A DNA stretch of 64,000 bases from the NCBI GenBank assembly GCA_963823095.1, contig CAWGKI010000049.1:558001-622000 (forward strand), read 5' to 3'. Positions 17,722-26,040 of the stretch are shown here, piece by piece; position 1 is the first letter of the stretch; every line of letters starts with the position of its first letter. The position numbers and the translations under genes were made by a program. Source of the DNA: CAIVVT01 sp963823095. Lineage in GTDB: Bacteria; Acidobacteriota; Terriglobia; Bryobacterales; Bryobacteraceae. The notes beneath the pieces are model-generated. The model did no database searches and was not told where the DNA came from. It saw nothing but the letters and a program-made list of their open reading frames with translations.

Positions 17722-18702
17722 TCAAAGGATCTGGCTGGCGGAGGCCTTCAGCTTGCGGATGGATTCCTCGATCTTGGCCCGATTGGGCACGTCGGGGTGA
17801 TAGTGCAGGTACTCTTCCAATTCCCGCGCCGCTCCTCGTTGATCGCCCTTCTGGAGGCAGATTTCCGCCAGCAGCAGTTGCGGGCGGGAGAAGTGGCCGG
17901 GGTCGATGCGGCGCGCTTCGTTGAGGTACTTGCGTGCCAGGTCGAGACGGCCCAAGGCAAAGTAATTCATGCCCATCTGCGAATTCGCTAGCGCATCCTC
18001 GGGCCTTTCCAGAACGGAGTACAGGTTGAAGGTGTAAGCCTCCGACGGCCGGTTCAGCGTGAGGAGCACACCCCCGAGGTTGACCAGGGGCTCGTAACTT
18101 CCAGGTGAAGCGACGAGCGCGGAGCGAAAAGCCTGTTCCGCCTTGTCATATTGAGCGGACTTATAGAACAGCGTCCCGAGATTGTTCCATGCGCCGCTGA
18201 AGCCCGGCGCCAGCCGCACCGCCGTCTGCAAAGACTCAATGGCTTTCTTCTGGTTGCGGCGAGCCAACTGCCGCTGGGACTCGGCGTAAGCCTTCTTGGC
18301 CTTGTCGGATATCGCCAATTCCTGCACGGAGACTGTGCCGCGGTTTCGCGCGGGTTCGCGGGAAAACAACGAGTCGTCGAGCGTGAGGGAGAACGCGACG
18401 GAGTTCTTGGCGTCCGCCGTGCCGGGCCCTATTTCGACCGTACGCCGGACCTCGCCGCGGTTCGGCACGCCGATGATGAGCGTGTATGTCCCCGCACGGA
18501 GTCCTTTGAATTCGAACTGGCCATTCGATTCGACCAACACCGAGCCGCTGAAGGTGGTGGTGAAGCCGTCGAGGGTGATCACAGCCCGAGCGGGAGGTTG
18601 CAGGACACCCCTGAGCCGGTACTCCACATCCGCCGCGCTAACGCAGACTGCGAATACCAGTATTGCGACGAGCAATAGCCGCAAGCGAGCCGATGGCCCC
18701 AT
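17722..18702 (-). CDS. Secreted TPR protein with carboxypeptidase-regulatory-like N-terminal domain
   Basis: A signal peptide (residues 1-23, ending VSAA) is followed by a ~90-residue beta domain (RLRGVLQPPARAVITLDGF, FEFKGLRAGTYTLIIG) resembling carboxypeptidase-regulatory/SpaA-like folds. From about residue 130 to 315 there are several TPR units (AKKAYAESQRQLARRNQKKAIESL, AWNNLGTLFYKSAQYDKAEQAF, ANSQMGMNYFALGRLDLARKYL). TPR arrays bind proteins; this layout is frequent among uncharacterised Acidobacteria envelope proteins. A partner cannot be assigned. The gene is divergent from the marR-like gene, so the AT-rich region at 18830-18855 could serve both. Confidence 0.75.
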   Translation of the reverse strand: MGPSARLRLLLVAILVFAVCVSAADVEYRLRGVLQPPARAVITLDGFTTTFSGSVLVESNGQFEFKGLRAGTYTLIIGVPNRGEVRRTVEIGPGTADAKNSVAFSLTLDDSLFSREPARNRGTVSVQELAISDKAKKAYAESQRQLARRNQKKAIESLQTAVRLAPGFSGAWNNLGTLFYKSAQYDKAEQAFRSALVASPGSYEPLVNLGGVLLTLNRPSEAYTFNLYSVLERPEDALANSQMGMNYFALGRLDLARKYLNEARRIDPGHFSRPQLLLAEICLQKGDQRGAARELEEYLHYHPDVPNRAKIEESIRKLKASASQIL

Positions 18703-18829
18703 GTTCGCTCTATTATGCCCCTTTCCGTGCCAGATTCGAGTACCCCAAAATTTGGCCCCTCAGGCGGAGACCGGCTGGCTCGGGCGTGCTCGGCGTCTCC
18801 CTGCAAGACCAGACAATCGTTGCTAGCTA

Positions 18830-18855
18830 AATAATTGCTAATAAAATTATTGACA
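18830..18855 (+). promoter_or_regulatory. AT-rich inverted repeat and -35-like box upstream of the MarR gene
   Basis: A 7-bp perfect inverted repeat, AATAATT (18830-18836) and AATTATT (18845-18851), stands out in GC-rich surroundings and overlaps a TTGACA at 18850-18855. Only a weak -10 (TGTACG) follows before the GTG at 18885. Position and symmetry suggest an autoregulatory MarR operator. Confidence 0.5.
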
Positions 18856-18884
18856 CGTTATCTACTTTCGTGTACGGTTGAGTT

Positions 18885-19370
18885 GTGGCAAGAAGTGAAA
18901 GCAGGCTCCAGGCGGAGTTGAAACAATCCAAACCGTTCTCTTCCCCCGTGGAGGAGGCGTTCGTGGCAGTGATCAAGACCGCCGACCTGCTCATCAGCAC
19001 GCTGGACCGCAGGCTATCCGGGTTAGGACTGAGCCATCAGCAGTACAACGTGTTGCGCATCGTGCGTGGGGCTGGCGCCGCGGGTATCGCGACGCTGGCT
19101 ATCGGCGAGCGGCTGATCGAGTCCGCGCCTGGGATGACGCGTTTGCTCGACCGGCTGGAAGAGAAAGGGATGGTCCGCCGCGAGCGGTGCAAGCACGACC
19201 GCCGTCAGGTGCTCTGCTACATCAAGGATGAGGGAGCGCGGCTTCTGGTGGAACTCTCTCCCATTGTCGACGGCTTGGCGAAGTGCAGCTTCGAGCAAGT
19301 CCCGCCCGCGGAACTCGAGGCCTTCATCGAAACGCTGGAACACATTCGCGAGCAGGTTGAGCGTTTGTGA
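18885..19370 (+). CDS. MarR family transcriptional regulator
   Basis: The 161-residue protein has the MarR winged-helix layout: an N-terminal dimer helix (EAFVAVIKTADLLISTLDRRL), LSHQQYNVLRIVRGAG, recognition region TLAIGERLIESAPGMTRLLDRL, and wing GMVRRERCKHDRRQVLCYIKDEG. Cys residues at about 105 and 114 might sense oxidants, although this is inference. The start is GTG at 18885. It lies 44 bp ahead of a yceI-like gene on the same strand, a pairing seen in other bacteria, and probably controls itself and that gene through the AT-rich palindrome upstream. Confidence 0.9.
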   Translation: MARSESRLQAELKQSKPFSSPVEEAFVAVIKTADLLISTLDRRLSGLGLSHQQYNVLRIVRGAGAAGIATLAIGERLIESAPGMTRLLDRLEEKGMVRRERCKHDRRQVLCYIKDEGARLLVELSPIVDGLAKCSFEQVPPAELEAFIETLEHIREQVERL

Positions 19371-19414
19371 GTATCCTTCTTGCCAGTTCAGAAAATCACA
19401 AATCGAGAGGGGAA

Positions 19415-20005
19415 ATGACAAACATGGTCCGCAACATCGCAATTGTCCTGGCAGCGCTGGCTCTTCCAGTCTTGGCTGCCGATTACAATATCGATTCCAC
19501 ACACAGCGCTGCCCAGTTTTCGGTGCGGCACCTGATGGTGAGCAACGTCCGGGGCGAGTTCAGCAAAGTCACCGGCAAAGTCGTTTACGACGATGCCCAA
19601 CCGACCGCGACCGCGGTGGAAGCTTCCATCGACGTCTCTACGGTCACCACCCGGGAAGAAGCGCGAGACAAGCACCTGAAGAGTCCCGACTTCTTCGATG
19701 TAGCGAAGTATCCCGATTTCTCCTTCAAGAGCACTGGCGTAAAGAAGACTGCCCAGGGACTCGATGTGGCCGGCAATTTGACCATCCATGGCGTGTCTAA
19801 GCCCGTGGTGCTGCATGTCTCCGGCATAACCAAAGAGATCAAGGACCCATTCGGCTTGCTGCGGCGCGGCGCGACCGCGACCACGGTGATCAACCGCAAG
19901 GACTTCGGCATGACCTGGAACAAGGACCTGGACGGCGGCGGGGTCGTCGTCGGCGATGAAGTGACTATCACTCTCGACATCGAAGTGACGCGCAAGCCGG
20001 CGTAA
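19415..20005 (+). CDS. YceI family periplasmic lipid-binding protein
   Basis: ATG 19415 has GAGAGGGG just upstream and begins a signal peptide (MTNMVRNIAIVLAALALPVLA). The mature protein starts ADYNIDSTHSAAQFSVRHLM, the hallmark of YceI, followed by VEASIDVSTVTTREEARDKHL, PDFSFKST and VAGNLTIHGVSKPV. The fold is a lipocalin-like barrel that binds polyisoprenoids in Thermus TT1927b; the in-vivo role is unclear (acid, osmotic or lipid stress). A possible upstream GTG (19367) overlaps marR but lacks the signal-peptide logic. Expected regulation is by the adjacent MarR protein. An excellent terminator follows. Confidence 0.92.
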   Translation: MTNMVRNIAIVLAALALPVLAADYNIDSTHSAAQFSVRHLMVSNVRGEFSKVTGKVVYDDAQPTATAVEASIDVSTVTTREEARDKHLKSPDFFDVAKYPDFSFKSTGVKKTAQGLDVAGNLTIHGVSKPVVLHVSGITKEIKDPFGLLRRGATATTVINRKDFGMTWNKDLDGGGVVVGDEVTITLDIEVTRKPA

Positions 20006-20031
20006 GCAATATCTCAGTTGATCGCCGTTGG

Positions 20032-20070
20032 AACTCCCTGCGCATCTGGGGCGCAGGGAGTTTTCTTTTT
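20032..20070 (+). terminator. Rho-independent terminator after the yceI-like gene
   Basis: A perfect 12-bp stem, AACTCCCTGCGC with GCGCAGGGAGTT, has a 7-base loop and is followed by TTCTTTTT. It ends the marR-yceI unit. Confidence 0.95.
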
Positions 20071-20078
20071 GATGCCCG

Positions 20079-20595
20079 GTGGGGCGGCGCTCCAGCGCCG
20101 CGTGGGCCCTCCAGGGCCCGCTCTGGTAGGTCTTGCGCACTCTGAGGAGTCGGCTTGGACTTTCTACATTTAGGGATCGCGTTTGGCTATGACCGGCTTT
20201 GTATCAGGGCATGGCTTTAGCCGTGCCGAACCGTTGCCAGAAGGTATCGGCTTCAGCCGCTGCGAAGGACACGAGCGGGTTCGTAATGTCCCGGAGTCGC
20301 GCTAAAGGGGCCATGCAGTTCGTCCCCGCCCCATTCGTGTACCGCCTACGGAAAGAATACGGCGACTTGGAAGAGCTCTGGCAGCGCGGCTTCTCCGAAG
20401 ATTGTCTTACCTACTTGACGAAGTGGAACGCCACGGCGGCTAAAGCCCTGGACGGAGGGCGTACATACGGCACGGCTGAAGCCGTGCCCTGATACGTGCG
20501 CGCCAGTTCGATCCGAACCCGATGAAGCCGCGCTGAAATGTGGAAACTCCAGGCGGACTCTGGAGAGTCCGCGCGGCGCTGGAGCGCCGCCCCAC
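20079..20595. repeat. Nested inverted-repeat element between yceI and proC
   Basis: The outer arms are 43-nt blocks at 20079-20121 and 20553-20595, in inverted orientation, each made of two adjacent hairpins with a TCCAG core. Inner arms at 20201-20227 and 20469-20495 (GTATCAGGGCA... and ...GCCCTGATAC) match at 25 of 27 positions and each contain a GGCACGGC/GCCGTGCC-type hairpin. The interior 20228-20468 contains part of a 97-codon open frame that runs through the arms and shows no recognised domain. The whole looks like a non-autonomous (MITE- or REP-like) insertion inside which a second one sits. No transposase is present. Confidence 0.75.
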
Positions 20596-20631
20596 ATCAC
20601 TGCCCGGGCAAACGGGCGATAATTATCGGAC

Positions 20632-21534
20632 ATGGCTGCACACGCAAAGCGCACGGCCCCGGCTGCGCTCGAACTCGTCGCAGGCGGGCAGACTCTTGGC
20701 GTCATCGGCGCGGGGGTGATGGGCTGCACCTTGATCCGCGGACTCATCGACAGCGGCGCGATCGAACGGGAGCGCATATGGGCTTCGGCGAAGACTGCCG
20801 CGAGCTGCGAGAAAGCGGCGCAGAGCCTCGGCGTCCCCGTGGAGCAGGACTACGGACGCCATGTCGCATCCTCAGGTCTGATTCTGATTTGCGTGAAGCC
20901 GAAGCAGGCGGCAGGCGTCCTCGCGCATCTGAGAGAAGCGGGCCTGAACCCGCATACGCTACTGATCTCGATCATGGCCGGCGCGACGACGGAGCTCCTG
21001 GAATCGCTGCTCGCCACCGGCAACCCTCTGGTGCGCGCCATGCCGAACACGCCATGCATCGTACGCGCGGGCATGAGCGTGGTCTGCGCCGGCACGCACG
21101 CTTCGGCCGATCATCTGGCGCGCGCCCAGAGAGTCTTTGAGGCGGTGGGGCAATGCGTGGCCGTGGACGAATCGCACTTCAACGCCATCACGGCGCTCAG
21201 CGGCAGCGGCCCCGCCTATCAATACCTGATTATGGAAGCGCTTGCCGACGCGGGTGTTCGCGTCGGCCTGCCCAGACAACTGGCGCTCAAGCTGGTAGCC
21301 CAGACGGCGCTCGGCTCCGCCAAAATGGTCCAGGCCACGGGCCGGCATCCGGCCGAGTTGCGCGACGACGTGACCACACCCGCGGGCTGCACGATCGGCG
21401 GGTTGATGATGCTGGAGGACGGCAAGATCCGCTCCGTGCTGGCGCGCGCCGTCGAGGAAGCGACGCGAATCGCGGCGCAACTGGCTCCGGCGGCAAACGC
21501 CGCGCCGGCACATAAAGCGGCGACAACCCGGTGA
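20632..21534 (+). CDS. proC: Pyrroline-5-carboxylate reductase
   Basis: The protein (300 aa) has an N-terminal Rossmann domain with LGVIGAGVMGCTLIRGL and LILICVKPKQAAGVL, then LLISIMAGATTELLESLL, LVRAMPNTPCIVRAGMSVV, and the C-terminal dimerisation helices with ALSGSGPAYQYLIMEALADAGV and VTTPAGCTIGGLMMLEDG, the ProC signature. It reduces pyrroline-5-carboxylate to proline with NAD(P)H in the cytoplasm, the last step of proline synthesis. The N-terminal extension of about 18 residues (Ala-rich) is slightly longer than usual, so the real start could be further in. It stands alone, with no other proline gene nearby. Confidence 0.95.
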   Translation: MAAHAKRTAPAALELVAGGQTLGVIGAGVMGCTLIRGLIDSGAIERERIWASAKTAASCEKAAQSLGVPVEQDYGRHVASSGLILICVKPKQAAGVLAHLREAGLNPHTLLISIMAGATTELLESLLATGNPLVRAMPNTPCIVRAGMSVVCAGTHASADHLARAQRVFEAVGQCVAVDESHFNAITALSGSGPAYQYLIMEALADAGVRVGLPRQLALKLVAQTALGSAKMVQATGRHPAELRDDVTTPAGCTIGGLMMLEDGKIRSVLARAVEEATRIAAQLAPAANAAPAHKAATTR

Positions 21535-21605
21535 AACGGTTGGCTCTTGCGTCTTCAACTCAACACACGCTTCGGTTATAAGGCGGGCCTGGAGTGCGCC
21601 GGCGA

Positions 21606-22415
21606 TCAGTCCATCTTGAGATCCAGGTATGCAAGATAAATAGCCGTCAGCTTATACGCCTCGGAGTAGTCGTCGAAGTGGATCGCCTCCACGCGGTCGC
21701 GTTCGCTGTGGAGAATCGAGAAGCTCTGCTGTGTGACGGAGTGGATGGAGATAACGGGGATGCGGGCCGAAAGGAAAGGATGTGTATCGTCATCGCCCAC
21801 CTGGTCCACGTTAACCCCTTTAAGGGGGACATCAATCGCCTTCGCAACTTCGTGCAGACGTGTTACAAGAGCGGGAGCTGACCGGCTCACCCAGACCTTC
21901 ACCGAAGATAGGCCGAGACACTCGAGATTCACAAAAGCGCGCACTTGCGCCTTCTGTTCAGGCTTCAACTTCTTGATATACGCGGAGGAGCCGACAAGCC
22001 CCCGCTCTTCACCTGCAAACGCCACGAAGACGTAAGTGTGCTGGCGAGGCCGGCTCTTGAGAGCTTGGTACAGCGAGGGTAGCAGAGAGGCTCCACTCCA
22101 GTCGTCGACAATGCCATTTCCGCGGTCTGCAAAATCGAAATGGCCGCCGACCACAATGGTCGAGCTCGTTTGGCCAGGAAGCGCACAGACGACGTTCGCC
22201 GAGTACCTGTCGAGAGGCTGCTCCTCAGCAGTGCATCCCACGTCAGCGAAAATCTTTTGGATTGCCGCCTGACGTTGCCGGTGTCCAACCAGACCACTTT
22301 CCAGACGAGTCTTCAGCAGCGGCTGAGAAACCAGGTCCACAAAGAGCTTTTCAGCAAAACAGGAGCCGGCAAGCAGGGCAGCGGCCACTGCGGTTCGAAT
22401 GATTTTGGAGGTCAC
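21606..22415 (-). CDS. Secreted M28 family zinc aminopeptidase-like protein
   Basis: A GTG start (22415) and signal peptide (residues 1-21) precede an M28 domain. Zinc-ligand motifs are visible: GGHFDFADRGNGIVDDWSGA (His and bridging Asp), FVAFAGEERGLVGSSAYIKK (Glu-Glu), FVNLECLGL (replacing the usual NxD) and DDDTHPFLSARIPVISIHS (last His). The middle ligand position reads NLECLG rather than NLDMVG, so Glu replaces Asp. These enzymes cleave N-terminal residues from peptides outside the cytoplasm. Length 269 aa is close to the single-domain type. Confidence 0.85.
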   Translation of the reverse strand: MTSKIIRTAVAAALLAGSCFAEKLFVDLVSQPLLKTRLESGLVGHRQRQAAIQKIFADVGCTAEEQPLDRYSANVVCALPGQTSSTIVVGGHFDFADRGNGIVDDWSGASLLPSLYQALKSRPRQHTYVFVAFAGEERGLVGSSAYIKKLKPEQKAQVRAFVNLECLGLSSVKVWVSRSAPALVTRLHEVAKAIDVPLKGVNVDQVGDDDTHPFLSARIPVISIHSVTQQSFSILHSERDRVEAIHFDDYSEAYKLTAIYLAYLDLKMD

Positions 22416-22483
22416 CTTTCAGTTTCCTTTAGCCGAATTCAGCCGCAGCAAAAGGTTCCACATAGAACTTTCAAACAAGCCGC

Positions 22484-24019
22484 TTACATCCCCGGCGGGG
22501 GGTTGTAGACGAACTTCACCATGCCGTCGCGGTAATCGATGGTCATATCGAAAAGAATGAGCGTGGGCAGGCCGAGGATCCCGGCGACTTCCGTCCCCGT
22601 GCCCCTGCTGACATTCGAAAGGTCCAGGGCAATCAGGTCGCGCACCGTCTGACGGTATCCGGCGAAGGCCACCGTCACGCTGTTGGCCGACTCCAGATTC
22701 TTGATCTTGCCCGATACCCCTTTCATCTGGAAGCGATCCTCTCCTCGAACCTTCGCGACCCCGCGAGCGGCCGTGCTGGATATCAGGCTCTCACCCGATC
22801 CGGTATCGAGAAGGAAGAAGCCCTGCTGCGATTCCCCCAGGAGAGTCTTGATCAACAGGTGGTGGCCGAAGCGGAAGACCTGGGCGAACCCCTTCAGTTC
22901 CGGTCCGTTGTAGCGGTCCACAGCCTCCTCCCCATCCCACGCGGGACCGGGCAGCGGTTCCAGGCGAAATTCACGTTTGCGGAAGTCGAGTGTGATGAGA
23001 AATCGCTCGAAGAGGTCGGGCCCGATCAGACCCTCGGAGTCCGAGCTGAAGGCTTTGTCCGAGACGTGGACTACGCAGTTGTGGAACTCGACGTCGCCGA
23101 CGCGCACGCTCTCCGCGAAACCAACGTAGCCCGTGGGATCGCGGTCGTCGCCGAGCCCGCTCAAATCCATATCGGCAATGCGCTGCACCTGCGCTTTCTC
23201 GGCAATACGGCGGGTGATGGTCAAGCCGCTGGCGCCAGTGTCCAATTGGAGCGTCGCGGCCTTGGCCCCATTCACGGAAACGGGCAGCGCTACGCCGTGC
23301 ACCTGCTTTCCGCTCAAAAGGACCTGCATGTGGATCGAATTCGAGGCGTACGGTGTTGCGAGAGTCCCGGTCTTCCTGCCATTCAGAAACTTGTGGAGCG
23401 CCGCGACGGCCACCAGCCACTGGGCATGCCTGCGATCTTCGCCCCGCGCGGTGCTGAGATATTTCTCGAGTGCGGCGTCCTGCTCGGCTCCAGTGGCGGC
23501 GTAATGCGCAAAGCCGCCGAGGATCGCGGCGTCGCCCGGATCGATTTCATGCGCTTGCCGGAACAACGCAGCGGCGGTCTTGTTGAGCGATGCGGAGTGA
23601 AACACACGGCCGAGCCCATACAGGGCACGAGCATTGCGTCCGTCTTGCTGCAGGGCTTTCTTGTAAGACATCTCCGCGGCGGTCAGGTCGCCTCGCCGCA
23701 TTTCGATGTCGCCCCTGGCTTCAAGCAGGTCCGCGGATGCAGGGGTCAGGGCAAGAGCTTTCTGGATCACGTCCGAGGACTCGGCCATACGCTGTTGATC
23801 GAGCAGAATCTGACTGAGAAGAACAGCCGCTCGTACTGACGACGGATCCTTGGCAAGAGCTTGCTGGAGAAGTGTAGCGGCCTCTTCGGTCTTGCCATCC
23901 CGTAAAAGGGCGAAGGCATCGTTTACCGGTTCGGCCGCTGTTACAGACAAACATAGGCTCAAGAGCACGATGGCAAGCTTGACCGAGGTGAGGGGAGAGA
24001 TAGGTGAGAAGACATGCAA
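22484..24019 (-). CDS. Secreted TPR protein with two retropepsin-like aspartyl protease domains
   Basis: The 511-residue protein has a signal peptide (hydrophobic LAIVLLSLCLSVTAA), about four TPR units from residue 35 to 190 (AFALLRDGKTEEAATLLQQAL, SADLLEARGDIEMRRGDLTAAEMSY, ALYGLGRVFHSASLNKTAAALFRQ), then two aspartyl-protease-like lobes: LQLDTGASGLTITRRIAEK and FFLLDTGSGESLISSTAARG, each with a DTG active-site triplet and a downstream hydrophobic-Gly (GLIGPDLF, AGILGLPTL). Retropepsins normally work as dimers of one lobe; here both Asp residues are supplied by one chain. The start is probably TTG. It lies 68 bp upstream of the M28 gene on the same strand, suggesting shared peptide turnover. 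Confidence 0.75.
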   Translation of the reverse strand: MHVFSPISPLTSVKLAIVLLSLCLSVTAAEPVNDAFALLRDGKTEEAATLLQQALAKDPSSVRAAVLLSQILLDQQRMAESSDVIQKALALTPASADLLEARGDIEMRRGDLTAAEMSYKKALQQDGRNARALYGLGRVFHSASLNKTAAALFRQAHEIDPGDAAILGGFAHYAATGAEQDAALEKYLSTARGEDRRHAQWLVAVAALHKFLNGRKTGTLATPYASNSIHMQVLLSGKQVHGVALPVSVNGAKAATLQLDTGASGLTITRRIAEKAQVQRIADMDLSGLGDDRDPTGYVGFAESVRVGDVEFHNCVVHVSDKAFSSDSEGLIGPDLFERFLITLDFRKREFRLEPLPGPAWDGEEAVDRYNGPELKGFAQVFRFGHHLLIKTLLGESQQGFFLLDTGSGESLISSTAARGVAKVRGEDRFQMKGVSGKIKNLESANSVTVAFAGYRQTVRDLIALDLSNVSRGTGTEVAGILGLPTLILFDMTIDYRDGMVKFVYNPPPGM

Positions 24020-24200
24020 ATGACTCTTGCCGATTGCGCCCGACTCGAGATCGCAAGCGCAAATCGAATCCCTCTATTCTGCCAAATCTCGCTGCCCTGA
24101 TTGCGTTAATGCACCTCGGCCAGGAAGCCTCGCGAGGCAGGAGGAATGTTGCGCGGTAGAAGCTGCGCACATCAGCGTCAATCGGAGCGAGACTGAAGGC

Positions 24201-24938
24201 GTGGAGTTGGATTCGGCACGACTACGGGAAAGTGTTCGTCAGGCATACTCGGCCGCTGCCTCCGATCCCGGCGGGCGGCACCCTTTTCCCGTAGGCGAAG
24301 AGTTCGCTCTCAGCCTGGGCTATCCACGCGAGTTTCTTGACCGAATTCCTCATGCTTCCGTCGAAGGCTTCGCCGGCGTCTCCAACGTCTCCGTCTTCGC
24401 CGACCTTCCGTCTGGAGGCACGGTGGTCGATCTCGGCTGCGGCTCCGGGCTGGATTCCCTGATCGCCGCTCAGCGGCTTGGCGCGAAGGGACGAGTTGTG
24501 GGCATCGACTTCAGCGAAGCGATGCTCGGCCGCGCGAAGTCCTCGCTGCGAGGACTCGGATTGGCCAACGCGATGCTTCTTCAGTCGGCTGCCGAGCGGC
24601 TCCCTCTGGCAGACGGTTGTGCAGATTGTGCGATCGTGAACGGCATCTTCAACCTGAACCCGTTTCGCGACGAGATATTCAGCGAGCTCGCTCGCATCGT
24701 GAAACCGGGGGGCTCCGTCTTCGGCGCGGAGCTGGTCGTGCGCGAACCGCTGCCTGCGGCAGCGAGCACCGGAGCGGCGAACTGGTTTTCCTGAATCGCC
24801 GGCGCCAAGGAGGCGGTCGCTTTCATGGATGAGTTCCGCCAGGCCGGTTTCCGGGAAGCTCGGATCCTGCGGACGACACGCAACGCAAGAACCAGGAATC
24901 CAGCCGTTCTGGCGGCCGAGTTTGTAGCGATTCGTTAG
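24201..24938 (+). CDS. ArsM-like SAM-dependent methyltransferase with in-frame TGA (candidate selenoprotein)
   Basis: From GTG 24201 the product reads SVRQAYSAAASDPGGRHPFP, then the SAM-binding VVDLGCGSGLDSLIAAQRLG, VVGIDFSEAMLGRAK, ALIVNGIFNLNP-like and LARIVKPGGSVFGAELVV, a layout close to arsenite methyltransferases. At 24792-24794 a TGA falls in TGAANWFS-(TGA)-IAGAKEAV; the same frame then continues with MDEFRQAGFREARILRTTRN to a TAG at 24936-24938. In ArsM relatives this position is a Cys followed by a Gly-Ala motif, and in AS3MT the equivalent Cys binds arsenic (my recollection of the family). The TGA (codon 198) may encode selenocysteine or be a nonsense mutation. A GC-rich hairpin follows at 24795-24817. 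The real start is uncertain; the open frame extends upstream to 24027. Confidence 0.7.
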
Positions 24939-24969
24939 CGCGGTCAGGCGGAGTGAGTCTGTTCGTTGC

Positions 24970-25796
24970 CTACTGCAGCTTCACCGAGAACTTCAACGAG
25001 CCGTCTGGCCGATAGGCATATAGCGTTTTATCGCCGGGCGCAAACGTCGCTGAATTGGACGGTGTTGCCGAGGTCCAGGACATCATGTCGTAGCCGAGAA
25101 CATAGACCATGTAGCCTCCCGCCGGATCCGCCACAATCTTCGGAGCCGACAGAACGTTGGACGAAGTCTGGATCGTGCGCATGACGGACGCGCTGGCGTC
25201 TGTGGCGGAGATGACCAGGATTTGCCCGTCCTTGGTCTGCGCCTGCGGCGCCGTCATCATCGTTCCCCCTGAGGAGAAGTTCGAGTAGAACATCTGATAG
25301 TTGTCGACGCTCAAGTAGATCAGCCCGTCGCTGGCGAGAACGGGATTGGAGACGCGCCCGCTGGAAATGGGCAGTTTCCACTTTGTGCTCCCATCGACGG
25401 GGCTGATGGCGTCGACCTCGAACTGCCAGGAATAAGACGGCGACGCTCCGGTGGCGGGCTGCGCGGAGGCGATGGAACGAATTATGTAAGCCGTGCCATC
25501 GGGTCCCAGCGTCAGGTCATCGGTCATCCCAACGCCCATCCCCGATCCCATCATCGGCGTCGCGCCCATGTTCTCGAACATCCGCATGTAAACGGCAGGA
25601 GGGCGTCGCCGGGGCGCCCTGAGCGGGCATCATACCGCCGCGAAATGGATACGGCAACCCAACCGGCTGGGGCGTGGTGCCCTGCCCCGATCCCATCCCG
25701 CCGCCCATCCCGCTCTCCGGGCATACCGCCACCCATCTGTGCGAGAACAATCGATGAACCGGCCAAAAGAAAGGCAAAAAGACGCTGAATCCGCAT
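24970..25796 (-). pseudogene. Secreted PQQ-like beta-propeller protein, two frameshifts
   Basis: ATG 25796 (AAGGAG seven bases upstream) opens a signal peptide, MRIQRLFAFLLAGSSIVLAQ. The frame breaks near 25713-25722 in a Gly/Met-rich low-complexity segment (GMGGGMGSGQ) and again near 25597-25604, after which the remainder reads through to LYAYRPDGSLKFSVKLQ. The folded part contains several WD/PQQ-like blades (DLTLGPDGTAYIIRS, ISPVDGSTKWKLPISSGRV, PVLASDGLIYLSVDNY). Two one-base corrections would give a protein of about 275 residues. A propeller of this size is short (perhaps 4 blades). No function can be assigned. Confidence 0.65.
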
Positions 25797-26040
25797 GAAT
25801 GTGCTCCTTCAGAGTTTGAGAAATCAATGGGAGTGTCAGCACTTGGAATGCCACGAGCTTTTCTGTCGGGGAAATCTACACTTTGCCTGGAAGATAGTCG
25901 GTCCCGAGGCCTTGCGGGGATCGCGCTGCCGGGCAGAAGACCCAGCACTGCTCGAGTTGCGCGAGATGGCGCAGAGCAGTTCAGCAGGGTCCAACTCGTG
26001 GTGCCGCAGGAGTGAGCAGGGGCGCCCACCCTAACTTTGC

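Noticed and set aside
20199..20492. A 97-codon frame inside the nested repeat
   Set aside because: It runs into both inverted arms and includes the hairpin bases as codons, so it is probably not a real protein.
24027..24200. Upstream extension of the methyltransferase frame
   Set aside because: The extra 58 residues do not look like the family and overlap the divergent gene's leader region; GTG 24201 fits better.
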